A stretch of 21,069 nt of DNA, from NCBI GenBank assembly GCA_003252195.1, contig QKFK01000002.1, forward strand, positions 1 through 21,069, in the 5' to 3' direction. A program made the position numbers and the translations under genes. How positions within the stretch are numbered: the stretch's first letter is position 1; every line of letters begins with the position of its first letter. The notes beneath the pieces were generated by a model that ran no database searches, was not told the DNA's origin, and worked only from the letters and a program-made list of their open reading frames with translations. The stretch comes from Rhodospirillales bacterium. Lineage in GTDB: Bacteria; Pseudomonadota; Alphaproteobacteria; QKFK01; SZUA-500. Positions 1 to 6,950 of this stretch are shown here, in pieces.

Positions 1-1521
1 GTGAATGTTCTTCACACCTAGTGATAATAATGCGAGAAGTACAATCACAGCCTTTTGCTCATACCAAGCAATGTTATAAGATATTGGCAATTCATTCACA
101 TCATTAAGACCAAACACTTCTTTTAGCTTTAGTGCAATTACCGCCAATGAATATGAATCGTTGCATTGCCCTGCATCAAGCACTCTTGGAATGCCGTTAA
201 TATCGCCTAAGTCTAGCTTGTTATAGCGATATTTAGCACAGCCTGCGGTTAAGATAATTGTATCTTTTGGCAATGCTTTTGCAAACTCTGTGTAATATTC
301 GCGCGATTTCATTCTGCCATCACAGCCAGCCATCACAAAGAAGCGTTTAATCGCACCAGTTTTCACCGCTTCTACCACTTGATCAGCTAGTGATAAAACC
401 GTATTGTGAGCAAAACCACCTACAATCTTGCCTGTTTCAATCTCTGTAGGAGGAGCACATTTCTTAGCATGCTCAATTATGGCTGAATAATCTTTTTTAC
501 CGTTATTATCTTCTGGAATATGGATCATTCCTGGGTAGCCAACCGAGTTAGTCGTATAAACCCTTGCTTTATAGCTTTCTTTTGGTGGGACCACGCAGTT
601 TGTTGTCATTAACACAGGGCCGTTAAAGCTATCAAAATCTTCTTTTTGATTCCACCATGAGCTACCATAATTACCAACAAAATTGTCATACTTCTTAAAA
701 GCAGGGTAATAGTGAGCTGGGAGCATTTCACTATGAGTATAAACGTCAACTCCTGAGCCTTTAGTTTGCTCGAGCAGCACTTCTAAATCTTTCAAATCAT
801 GGCCACTGACTAAAATAGCTGGATTACCTCTAACCCCAAGTTCAACTTCGCTAACTTCTGGGTTACCATAAGTTTCAGTATTTGCCTTATCAAGCATAGC
901 AAGTGTTTCAACACCCATACTGCCACATTCCATAACTAGAGCAACCATGGCATTTAAATCTAAGCTGTCATCTATCGTTGCACATAAGGCTTTTTCTATA
1001 AAAGCAAAAACTTTATCATCTTTATAACCAAGCACATAAGCATGGTCGGCATAAGCACACATACCTTTTAAGCCATAAGTTAGTAACTCTCTTAAAGAGC
1101 GAATATCAGCATCTTTAGTTGATTGCACACCAACGCTTACTGACTTATGAGCAAAGTCGTCATCACTATCGGCAAACCATGTGGTGCAATCATGATTAAT
1201 TTTTGATACATCAATCTTTTTAGCCATTAAATCTGCTTTTAATGTATCTCTAAGTTTTAATGCCGCTCTTATTTGTTTTCTAAAATATTCTTTATCAAAG
1301 TTTGCATTGGTAATAGTTGCAAAAATTGACTTAGTAATAAAATCAGAGGTGCTTTCAAGATTAACACCTTTTTTGCGAGCTTCTATATTATATAGTGAGA
1401 TTCCTTTAAGCACATAAACAAGCAAGTCTTGCAAGTCAGCAACTTTACCTTCTTTGCCACAAATACCTTGTAAAGTACAACCAGTATTATTAGCGGCTTC
1501 TTGACATTGATAACAAAACAT
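1..1521 (-). CDS. hcp: Hybrid-cluster protein (hydroxylamine/NO reductase), C-terminus cut by the window edge
   Basis: Reading leftward from ATG at 1521, the frame stays open for 507 codons to base 1; the family is about 550 residues, so only some 40 C-terminal residues lie outside the window. A GGAG ribosome site sits about 9 bases upstream. The N-terminus MFCYQCQEA has cysteines at 3, 6, 15 and 21 (C-x2-C-x8-C-x5-C), the spacing of the class found in anaerobes. The ligands of the hybrid Fe-S-O cluster can be recognised: GHDLKDLE (His), HSEMLPAHYYP (Glu), TNCVVPP, AGCDGRMKSREYY, TAGCAKYRYN and DAGQCNDSYS (Cys), and the late YEQKA (Glu and Lys). Hcp is a cytoplasmic enzyme that reduces NO or hydroxylamine and can act in S-nitrosylation. 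It is divergent from a Crp/Fnr-type regulator and shares a palindromic operator with it. Identity is near certain; the in vivo substrate is family knowledge. Confidence 0.96.
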   Translation of the reverse strand, partial: MFCYQCQEAANNTGCTLQGICGKEGKVADLQDLLVYVLKGISLYNIEARKKGVNLESTSDFITKSIFATITNANFDKEYFRKQIRAALKLRDTLKADLMAKKIDVSKINHDCTTWFADSDDDFAHKSVSVGVQSTKDADIRSLRELLTYGLKGMCAYADHAYVLGYKDDKVFAFIEKALCATIDDSLDLNAMVALVMECGSMGVETLAMLDKANTETYGNPEVSEVELGVRGNPAILVSGHDLKDLEVLLEQTKGSGVDVYTHSEMLPAHYYPAFKKYDNFVGNYGSSWWNQKEDFDSFNGPVLMTTNCVVPPKESYKARVYTTNSVGYPGMIHIPEDNNGKKDYSAIIEHAKKCAPPTEIETGKIVGGFAHNTVLSLADQVVEAVKTGAIKRFFVMAGCDGRMKSREYYTEFAKALPKDTIILTAGCAKYRYNKLDLGDINGIPRVLDAGQCNDSYSLAVIALKLKEVFGLNDVNELPISYNIAWYEQKAVIVLLALLSLGVKNIH

Positions 1522-1596
1522 TTTTTTCTCCTACAATTTTAAGATAGTATAATTTTAATAAAAGCTCATAGACTTGACAAGAGAGCTTTTAGTTCA

Positions 1597-1647
1597 TATC
1601 CCTATGATGCGACATTGATAAACTTTAGTAATTGACCAAAGTCAATT
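1597..1647 (-). promoter_or_regulatory. Candidate Crp/Fnr-class (HcpR/DNR-like) operator and class-II promoter for hcp
   Basis: Positions 1630-1647 read AATTGACCAAAGTCAATT, an inverted repeat of seven bases around a four-base spacer, the architecture of FNR/DNR/HcpR boxes. Taking its centre (1638.5) as -41.5 on the minus strand puts the transcription start at 1597 and the -10 hexamer at 1609-1604, which reads CATCAT (4 of 6 matches to TATAAT). That is the geometry of a class-II activated promoter firing toward hcp, with a leader of about 75 bases. The same box lies 19 bases upstream of the regulator's ATG and could also give autoregulation. The start site is computed from geometry, not observed. 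Confidence 0.7.
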
Positions 1648-1665
1648 TTGGAGAAAATAAATTAA

Positions 1666-2349
1666 ATGTTAGATTTGAAGATTGAAGACAAACAAATCCT
1701 AAACCAAATCCCCTTTTTTGCAGGGTTAGGAGAAGATGCCCTATCTGTACTTTTGGGTGACGCCCATATAAAAACGATAGAAAAAGATGCTCATATCTTT
1801 ATGCAAGGAGATAATGCTAATAACTTTTATGTTATATTATCAGGCTGGGCTAAGATAGTTCGCTACAATGAAAATGGTGGAGAAACGGTTATAGCTCTCT
1901 TTTCTAAAGGTGAGACCATTGCCGAAGTAGCCTTGTTTGGCAAAAAGATATACCCTGCATCTGCTTTAGCAATAGAAGATTTACGTCTCATTCAAATTCC
2001 CATAGCATCTTTTAAGGATAAATTATACAAGCACCCAGAATTTTGCTTTCATATAATGGGCACAATGTCTTCTCACCTGCATTATATGGTGCAAAAGCTA
2101 GAAAAGATGGGCTCACATACTGCCATTCAAAAACTTGCTGAATTTATAATATCCATCTCTAAAGATAAATCTGGCAAACAAGAAATCACCCTGCCTATGG
2201 ATAAAGCCTTAATCGCTAGCAAACTAGGCATTCAACCAGAAACATTTTCTCGTACTTTAAAAAAGCTAAAAAGCTATGGGGTTATTTCATCAAAATCATC
2301 TTTGATTATTGAAGATATAAATAAATTAAAAGAAATTTGCAATTCTTGA
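1666..2349 (+). CDS. Crp/Fnr-family regulator, DNR/HcpR-like, probable nitrosative-stress sensor
   Basis: This 227-residue protein has the Crp layout: a cyclic-nucleotide-binding-type beta-roll (about residues 15-130, with FMQGDNANNFYVILSGWAKI), a dimerisation helix (about 130-160) and a C-terminal winged helix. The recognition helix reads QPETFSRTLKKL and keeps the E-x-x-S-R signature with which FNR contacts TTGA half-sites, matching the TTGAC boxes on both sides of the gene. The N-terminal cysteines that hold the FNR iron-sulfur cluster are absent, so direct O2 sensing of the FNR type is unlikely; DNR and HcpR relatives sense NO through heme. Its neighbours, hcp and the hcp-associated ferredoxin, support an NO-response role. 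The exact subfamily name cannot be fixed from the sequence, so no symbol is given. The stop codon lies inside the next operator. Confidence 0.9.
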   Translation: MLDLKIEDKQILNQIPFFAGLGEDALSVLLGDAHIKTIEKDAHIFMQGDNANNFYVILSGWAKIVRYNENGGETVIALFSKGETIAEVALFGKKIYPASALAIEDLRLIQIPIASFKDKLYKHPEFCFHIMGTMSSHLHYMVQKLEKMGSHTAIQKLAEFIISISKDKSGKQEITLPMDKALIASKLGIQPETFSRTLKKLKSYGVISSKSSLIIEDINKLKEICNS

Positions 2350-2389
2350 CCATGGTCAATTTAATCTCCTTAAAAAGGTGTCATATATA
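2346..2389 (+). promoter_or_regulatory. Second Crp/Fnr-class operator and candidate promoter for the ferredoxin-like gene
   Basis: TTGACCATGGTCAA at 2346-2359 is a perfect 14-base palindrome of the same kind as the box at 1630-1647, and it overlaps the TGA stop of the regulator (2347-2349). With its centre at -41.5, transcription would start near 2394. The -10 region then falls in the TCATATATAG stretch (TATATA at 2384-2389), followed by the strong CGGAGG ribosome site at 2407-2412. This would let the ferredoxin gene be switched on separately from the regulator. Confidence 0.68.
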
Positions 2390-2417
2390 GAATATGAAGT
2401 TTTAATCGGAGGCAAAA

Positions 2418-3248
2418 ATGAAAAGAAAAATCGTAAAAATCAATGAAGATTTATGCAACGGTTGTGGCGAATGTGTAGTTGGCTGTGCCGAAGGTGCTTT
2501 GCAAATAATTAATGGTAAAGCAAAATTGGTCCGAGAAGATTTTTGCGATGGCTTTGGCGATTGCATGGGACATTGCCCCACAGGAGCGATAGAGATAATT
2601 GAAGAAGATGCCAAAGAGTTTGATGAAGATGCTGTTAAACAACATTTAATGCAAACTCAAGGCTACGATGCGGTTAAAAAGATGGAAGAAGCCCAAAAAC
2701 GCCACGAAGCTAATGATAAAACATCATCAACATTATGCGCTCATAGCAACAAAGCTGTTGGCGGTGGTTGCCCAGGCAAAATGATGCGTGATTTATCTGC
2801 AAACAAGCCTCAATCTCCAGCACCAGCTACAGATAATTTAACTTCTGGTCCAGCACAGGTAATCCCATCTGAGTTAGCGCAATGGCCTGTCCAATTACAC
2901 CTTGTTAACCCAGCATCAGAATTATTTAACCATAAAGAAATGGTTGTTCTAAGCACATGTTCCCCAATAGCTTCGCCAGATGTTCATTGGCGTTATATTA
3001 AAGGTCGTTCGGTAGTTGTAGCTTGCCCAAAACTTGATAAAACAGAGCCATATGCAGAAAAACTTGCCTCTTTAATGCAAAACACAACTATCCCTAAAAT
3101 AATAGTCGTGATTATGGAAGTGCCATGTTGTAAAGGGCTTTCTATGATTGTTAAAAAAGCCAGAGAATTATCTGGGCGAGAGGATTTGATCATTGAAGAA
3201 CATGTAATGGCAATCAACGGCTCTCTAAAACAAATAAATAAAATATAA
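2418..3248 (+). CDS. Hcp-associated 4Fe-4S ferredoxin-like protein
   Basis: The 276-residue protein starts with a ferredoxin domain: C13-x2-C16-x2-C19-x3-C23 makes a complete [4Fe-4S] motif. The second motif is C43, F46, C49, C53, where the usual second cysteine is replaced; as I recall the family, it typically has a hydrophobic residue there (CDGxGxCxGHCP), so this is probably normal and not decay. A linker with a further CPGK motif (around residue 118) leads to a conserved C-terminal domain containing QWPVQLHLVNP, ACPKLD and IMEVPCCKGL, whose extra cysteines could hold another metal site. Proteins of this kind recur next to hcp in anaerobes and are thought to pass electrons to it; the partner role is inferred. 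The start at 2418 is fixed by CGGAGG five bases upstream. It is the last gene of the hcp module. Confidence 0.9.
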   Translation: MKRKIVKINEDLCNGCGECVVGCAEGALQIINGKAKLVREDFCDGFGDCMGHCPTGAIEIIEEDAKEFDEDAVKQHLMQTQGYDAVKKMEEAQKRHEANDKTSSTLCAHSNKAVGGGCPGKMMRDLSANKPQSPAPATDNLTSGPAQVIPSELAQWPVQLHLVNPASELFNHKEMVVLSTCSPIASPDVHWRYIKGRSVVVACPKLDKTEPYAEKLASLMQNTTIPKIIVVIMEVPCCKGLSMIVKKARELSGREDLIIEEHVMAINGSLKQINKI

Positions 3249-3252
3249 TCTT

Positions 3253-3272
3253 CCACTAGATTATGCTAGTGG
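3253..3272. terminator. Weak stem-loop after the ferredoxin-like gene
   Basis: CCACTAG (3253-3259) pairs with CTAGTGG (3266-3272) around ATTATG, starting four bases after the stop codon. No T-run follows on the plus strand, so it is a poor intrinsic terminator in that direction. It may act as a 3' stabilising hairpin. Confidence 0.45.
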
Positions 3273-3289
3273 GATTAAGCACGAAATAT

Positions 3290-3329
3290 TAAAAAAGAAA
3301 AAGCCCGCTTTGGAAAAACCTCAGCGGGC
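3290..3329 (-). terminator. Rho-independent terminator of the glnK-amtB operon
   Basis: On the minus strand GCCCGCT (3329-3323) pairs with AGCGGGC (3309-3303), with additional GG/CC pairs inside the loop, and the stem is followed by TTTTTCTTTTTT (3302-3291). It stands about 39 bases after the amtB stop codon. Confidence 0.9.
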
Positions 3330-3367
3330 CTAAGTTTACTGACTACATCCAAGAAGTATGAGCGTAG

Positions 3368-4669
3368 TTAAATATAGTCAGCACCAAAGTCTGGGTAGGC
3401 ATTTCCCCCATGTTCTCCTACGTCCAGACCTTCTAGCTCTTCATCTCGTGACACACGGATCCCCATTTTCTTATCCAATGTCTTAAACATTGCATAAGAA
3501 AGTCCGAATGACCAAATGAAGCAAGCTACAACACCCAACAATTGTACCCCTACAACGTGGGTGTCAAAACCACCTTTATCAAACAAGCCAGCCGCAATTG
3601 TACCCCATGCACCGCATACACCATGCACAGATACAGCGCCAACTGGATCATCAATTTTTACCTTTTGATCAAAGAATAATACAGCATACACAACCAACAC
3701 ACCCGCAATAGCGCCAATTATAATTGCACTATAAGGTGATACATTGTTACAACCAGCTGTTATACCAACCAAACCAGCTAAAGCTCCATTTAAGCTCATG
3801 CCAATTTCTGGCTTGCCAAATTTTTTCCACACTGTAAGCATAGCAGCAATCGCACCTGCACAAGCTGCCATATTAGTGTTTACAGCGATTAAAGCAATAT
3901 CTGTACTTGCAGCTGTAGTAGAGCCACAGTTAAAGCCAAACCAGCCAAACCACAAGATAAACACACCAAGTGCTGCAAGTGGAATATTATGACCAGGAAT
4001 AGCTCTAACCTCGCCCTTTTTACCATATTTACCGATTCTCGGACCCAAGACAATTGCTCCTGCAAGTGCAGCCCATCCCCCAATGGAATGCACCACAGTT
4101 GAGCCAGCAAAATCTATAAAGCCGAGGCCCTCCAACCAGCCACTGCCATTTAATAGACTTCCCCATGCCCAGCCTCCGAAAATCGGATAAATAACTGCGG
4201 TAATAAGAATACTATAAATAAAATAAACCTTAAATTTAATACGTTCTGCAACAGCGCCAGAAATAATAGTAGCTGCAGTTGCTGCAAAAGTTACTTGGAA
4301 CATAAAGAACACTAAGTTCCAAGGATCTTCAATCAAGCCTTTTAAGAAAAAGCCATCTGTACCGATAATTCCGCCTTTTGATGAGCCAAACATTAAAGCA
4401 AAGCCAACACAAAAGAACACAATGCTACCAACAGCAAAATCCATAAGGTTTTTCATTAAAATATTAATGGCGTTTTTAGCTCTTGTCATACCAGTTTCAA
4501 CCATAGCAAAACCAGCTTGCATAAAGAACACTAAAATAGCGCCTAACAATGTCCATAAAAAGTCCATATTAGTTTGAACTACATTTGCAGTAATTGGCGC
4601 ATCTTCCGCCATTGCTTTCTCCGCAAACATTACGCTCATAAACATTGCTGTTAAAAATACTTTTATCAT
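3368..4669 (-). CDS. amtB: Ammonium transporter Amt/AmtB
   Basis: A 433-residue inner-membrane channel of normal family length. A cleavable signal peptide ends near AMA-ED (residues 20-23), as in many Amt proteins, and eleven membrane spans follow. The twin pore histidines are H194 (in STVVHSIGGWA) and H349 (in VSVHGVCGAWG). The signature DFAGSTVVHSIGG and the phenylalanine-rich outer gate region around residues 121-128 are present. The C-terminal tail (SRDEELEGLDVGEHGGNAYP) is the cytoplasmic segment that GlnK grips to close the pore. A GAGGG ribosome site precedes ATG 4669. It is the second gene of the glnK-amtB operon. With glnK broken upstream, its usual negative control may be missing in this genome. 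Confidence 0.97.
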   Translation of the reverse strand: MIKVFLTAMFMSVMFAEKAMAEDAPITANVVQTNMDFLWTLLGAILVFFMQAGFAMVETGMTRAKNAINILMKNLMDFAVGSIVFFCVGFALMFGSSKGGIIGTDGFFLKGLIEDPWNLVFFMFQVTFAATAATIISGAVAERIKFKVYFIYSILITAVIYPIFGGWAWGSLLNGSGWLEGLGFIDFAGSTVVHSIGGWAALAGAIVLGPRIGKYGKKGEVRAIPGHNIPLAALGVFILWFGWFGFNCGSTTAASTDIALIAVNTNMAACAGAIAAMLTVWKKFGKPEIGMSLNGALAGLVGITAGCNNVSPYSAIIIGAIAGVLVVYAVLFFDQKVKIDDPVGAVSVHGVCGAWGTIAAGLFDKGGFDTHVVGVQLLGVVACFIWSFGLSYAMFKTLDKKMGIRVSRDEELEGLDVGEHGGNAYPDFGADYI

Positions 4670-4724
4670 TTAATTCCCTCTTTACGCCTTTTTCTTATAA
4701 CGTATATTTTTATTAATTAATTTT

Positions 4725-4761
4725 GTAATCGGCTTAGTTTTTTATTGTTTTTACCGATTAC
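4725..4761 (-). repeat. Inverted repeat between glnK and amtB
   Basis: GTAATCGG (4725-4732) and CCGATTAC (4754-4761) form an eight-base perfect inverted repeat with a 21-base A/T-rich loop, just after the glnK stop codon. No T-run follows in the minus-strand transcript, so an mRNA processing or stability hairpin between the two cistrons is more likely than full termination. Confidence 0.55.
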
Positions 4762-4773
4762 GACTTCTCAGTA

Positions 4774-5117
4774 TTAACTGATGGCGTCTTCGCCAGTTTC
4801 CCCCGTCCTTACGCGTATTGCGTCTTCTACTGGTATTACGAAAATTTTTCCATCTCCGATTTTTCCAGTAAATGTGGCTTCTTTAATTGCACTAACTGTG
4901 CGTTCTACCCTGTCATCGCTGTGACAACAATTTCAACTTTGACCTTGGGAAGAAAATCAACCGCATATTCAGCCCCACGATAAACTTCAGTGTGACCTTT
5001 TTGACGGCCATAACCTTTAACCTCGGTAACAGTGATGCCCTGCAAGTCTAATTCTTCCAATGCATCTCTTACGTCATCTAGCTTAAAAGGCTTGATAATT
5101 GCCTCAATTTTCTTCAC
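4774..5117 (-). pseudogene. glnK: PII signal-transduction protein GlnK, disrupted by a frameshift
   Basis: Translation from GTG 5117 (GGAG eight bases upstream) gives a typical PII start, MKKIEAIIKPFKLDDVRDAL, through the T-loop with the uridylylation tyrosine Y51 (RGAEYAVDF), but stops after 70 residues at ...VVTAMTG. The remainder continues intact in another frame: DDRVERTVSAIKEA, TGKIGDGKIFVIPVEDAIRV and RTGETGEDAIS, ending in TAA at 4776-4774. Removing two bases (GC or CG at 4917-4919) restores an uninterrupted 113-residue protein that lines up with the normal PII length; adding one base also restores the frame but leaves an extra residue. The truncated product would keep the T-loop but lose the residues that complete the nucleotide-binding cleft and trimer. 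No slippery heptamer is visible. It is a real mutation or a sequencing error. It is first in the operon with amtB, behind a sigma-54 promoter. Confidence 0.88.
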
Positions 5118-5172
5118 TGGTTTTTCTCCATGTTATTTTTTAATTTAAAAATGAAAAACACCATATTTATAT

Positions 5173-5189
5173 AGCAGATATCGTGCCAA
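5173..5189 (-). promoter_or_regulatory. Sigma-54 (-24/-12) promoter of glnK-amtB
   Basis: The minus strand reads TTGGCACGATATCTGCT from 5189 to 5173. The GG and GC doublets are ten bases apart and the -24 block TTGGCACG is a perfect consensus match. Transcription would begin near 5162, giving a leader of about 45 bases to the GTG of glnK. Such a promoter needs an NtrC- or NifA-type activator; one is encoded divergently next door. Confidence 0.9.
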
Positions 5190-5239
5190 CTTTTAAAACA
5201 GCTATAACACATTGATTAAAATAGATAAAAGCACATATT

Positions 5240-5312
5240 CACAGCATCATGCACCACAGCATTAGTTACATATTTGTAATTTGTTGCAATATATACTACA
5301 AATTTGTAATTT
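5240..5312. promoter_or_regulatory. Repeat cluster in the glnK/nifA-like intergenic region, candidate activator sites
   Basis: The 315-base gap 5118-5432 has no gene. Besides the sigma-54 promoter it holds three repeats. CACAGCAT occurs twice 15 bases apart (5240-5247 and 5255-5262), flanking TGCACC (5250-5255), which equals one half of an NtrC site. ATTTGTAATTT occurs twice 30 bases apart (5272-5282 and 5302-5312). AATTTGT (5278-5284) and ACAAATT (5298-5304) form an inverted repeat with a 13-base centre. The first pair lies about 80-100 bases upstream of the predicted glnK start, a usual enhancer distance. No exact NifA site (TGT-N10-ACA) was found. I saw no clear promoter for the divergent gene. 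Confidence 0.4.
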
Positions 5313-5432
5313 TATTAAAATGAACCACAAAAGTTTTTTACCGATAAGTGGCGTTTTATCTAGACAATACTTATGAATTAAGCTATCAATTAACTATAAA
5401 AATACAATTTTGTAACTTCCAGACAAAAGCAT

Positions 5433-6950
5433 ATGAGAACACAAAATTATTTTAGAGCTCTAAACAAAATATCTGACCGCTTAGCCGAGGGCAAAGACCT
5501 TAAAACAACATTATACGATGTTTTAGGATTTATCTCCAAACAGGCTGGAATGGAGCATCTAACCGTATCTTTATTAAACCCTTTACGCAACGAAATTCAT
5601 ATTGAAGTTGCTTACGGATTGTCTGAAAGCTCTACAAACAGAGTGCGCTATAAATTAGGCGAAGGAATCACAGGGCAAGCAATTAAAGGCGAAACAAGTA
5701 TAATTATCCCCAAAGTTAGCCAAACCACCCAATTTATGAATAAAACCAGAGCCATTTCTAAAGATAAAGAATATTCATTTTGGTGCGTACCAATTTGGTG
5801 TGACAACAAAGTTATTGGCACTCTTGGCGCAGACAGAGGCTATGACCAATATTTTAACTTAAACGAAGCTAAAGAATTTTTAAAAGTTGTATGCGCGATG
5901 ATATCTTCTTTTGTATCATCTTTAGAAAAAAAACAATATGAAAAAGAGCAATTAAAACTTGAAACCAAACGCATAAAAACAGAGCTAGAAGACAAATATT
6001 CTATCCGTAATATTGTAGGTAGCTCAAGCGAAATGCGCGAGGTATTCTCTATGGTTAGCCGCGTTTCAAAAAGCAATGCCACAGTTTTAATCAGAGGAGA
6101 AAGCGGAACTGGTAAAGAGCTTGTTGCAAGCTCCATTCACTTTAACAGCAAACGCTCTGAATTTCCATTTATTAAAGTTAATTGCGCAGCCCTGCCTCCA
6201 GCCTTAATTGAGAGTGAATTATTTGGTCATGAAAAAGGTGCTTTTACAGGAGCTATCAAACAAAAAAGAGGTAAATTTGAGCTAGCCAATCATGGAACCA
6301 TATTCTTAGATGAAATTGGCGATATTTCTCTTGATGCTCAGGCTAATTTATTGCGCGTTTTACAAGAAAAAGAATTTGATAGAGTTGGCGGACAAAACAC
6401 AATAAAAATTGATGTTAGAGTAATTGCTGCAACCAATAAAAACCTAGAAAAATGCGTAGAAGAAGGTTCTTTTAGAGAAGATTTATACTACCGATTAAAT
6501 GTTTTCCCTATTTATATGCCAGCATTAAGAGAACGCAAAAGCGATGTTCTTTTAATTACCGAGCATTTCATAGAAAAATACTCAAAAGAAACAGGCAAAG
6601 AAATCGCTCGCATATCTACCCCAGCAATTGACATGCTCACGCAATATCATTGGCCAGGTAATGTGCGCGAATTAGAAAACTGCATTGAGCGCGCTGTTCT
6701 TTTGTGTGAAGATGGAGTTATTCATGCACATCATCTTCCTCCTTCATTACAAACAGGGCAAGAAACTGGAACAATGCCTATTGTTTCACTAGAGGGGGCT
6801 GTTGCAAATTTAGAAAAAGAAATGATTATTGACGCGCTTAAAAACACTCGCGGTAACATTAAGAACTCAGCTGAATTATTAAAAACAACCGTTAGAAAAC
6901 TTGCTTACAAAGCTGAACAATATGGCATATCTTATAAAAGTTACAGATAA
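5433..6950 (+). CDS. NifA-like sigma-54-dependent transcriptional activator
   Basis: This 505-residue protein has the NifA layout. An N-terminal GAF domain (about 20-165) is followed by a charged linker helix (165-190) and a complete AAA+ domain (194-425) with Walker A GESGTGKE (222-229), the sigma-54 contact loop GAFTGA (269-274) and Walker B TIFLDEIGD (289-297). A C-terminal Fis-type helix-turn-helix (470-497) ends in RKLAYKAEQYGI. There is no response-regulator receiver domain, so it is not NtrC. The C-x11-C-x19-C-x4-C oxygen-sensing cysteine pattern of rhizobial NifA is not seen, which suggests the other NifA type. It is divergent from glnK-amtB, whose sigma-54 promoter it may serve. No nif structural genes are in view, so nitrogen fixation is not shown. 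The ribosome site before ATG 5433 is weak. Its stop codon abuts the stop of the convergent gene. Confidence 0.85.
   Translation: MRTQNYFRALNKISDRLAEGKDLKTTLYDVLGFISKQAGMEHLTVSLLNPLRNEIHIEVAYGLSESSTNRVRYKLGEGITGQAIKGETSIIIPKVSQTTQFMNKTRAISKDKEYSFWCVPIWCDNKVIGTLGADRGYDQYFNLNEAKEFLKVVCAMISSFVSSLEKKQYEKEQLKLETKRIKTELEDKYSIRNIVGSSSEMREVFSMVSRVSKSNATVLIRGESGTGKELVASSIHFNSKRSEFPFIKVNCAALPPALIESELFGHEKGAFTGAIKQKRGKFELANHGTIFLDEIGDISLDAQANLLRVLQEKEFDRVGGQNTIKIDVRVIAATNKNLEKCVEEGSFREDLYYRLNVFPIYMPALRERKSDVLLITEHFIEKYSKETGKEIARISTPAIDMLTQYHWPGNVRELENCIERAVLLCEDGVIHAHHLPPSLQTGQETGTMPIVSLEGAVANLEKEMIIDALKNTRGNIKNSAELLKTTVRKLAYKAEQYGISYKSYR

Noticed and set aside
2418..2576. Loss of a cysteine in the second ferredoxin motif as a sign of decay
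   Set aside because: As I recall the hcp-associated family, a hydrophobic residue at that position is usual, and the rest of the protein is intact.
4905..5117. A complete 70-residue PII-like protein
   Set aside because: The family is about 112 residues and the rest of the gene is present in another frame down to 4774, so this is a truncated product of a frameshifted gene.
5117..5134. Five-codon leader peptide ATGGAGAAAAACCAGTGA overlapping the glnK start
   Set aside because: It contains the glnK ribosome site itself and has no good ribosome site of its own; most likely coincidence.
5414..5428. NifA-type upstream site TGT-N-ACA near the start of the NifA-like gene (TGTAACTTCCAGACA)
   Set aside because: The spacing is nine bases, not ten, and it is only a few bases from the start codon, a position unsuited to an enhancer.
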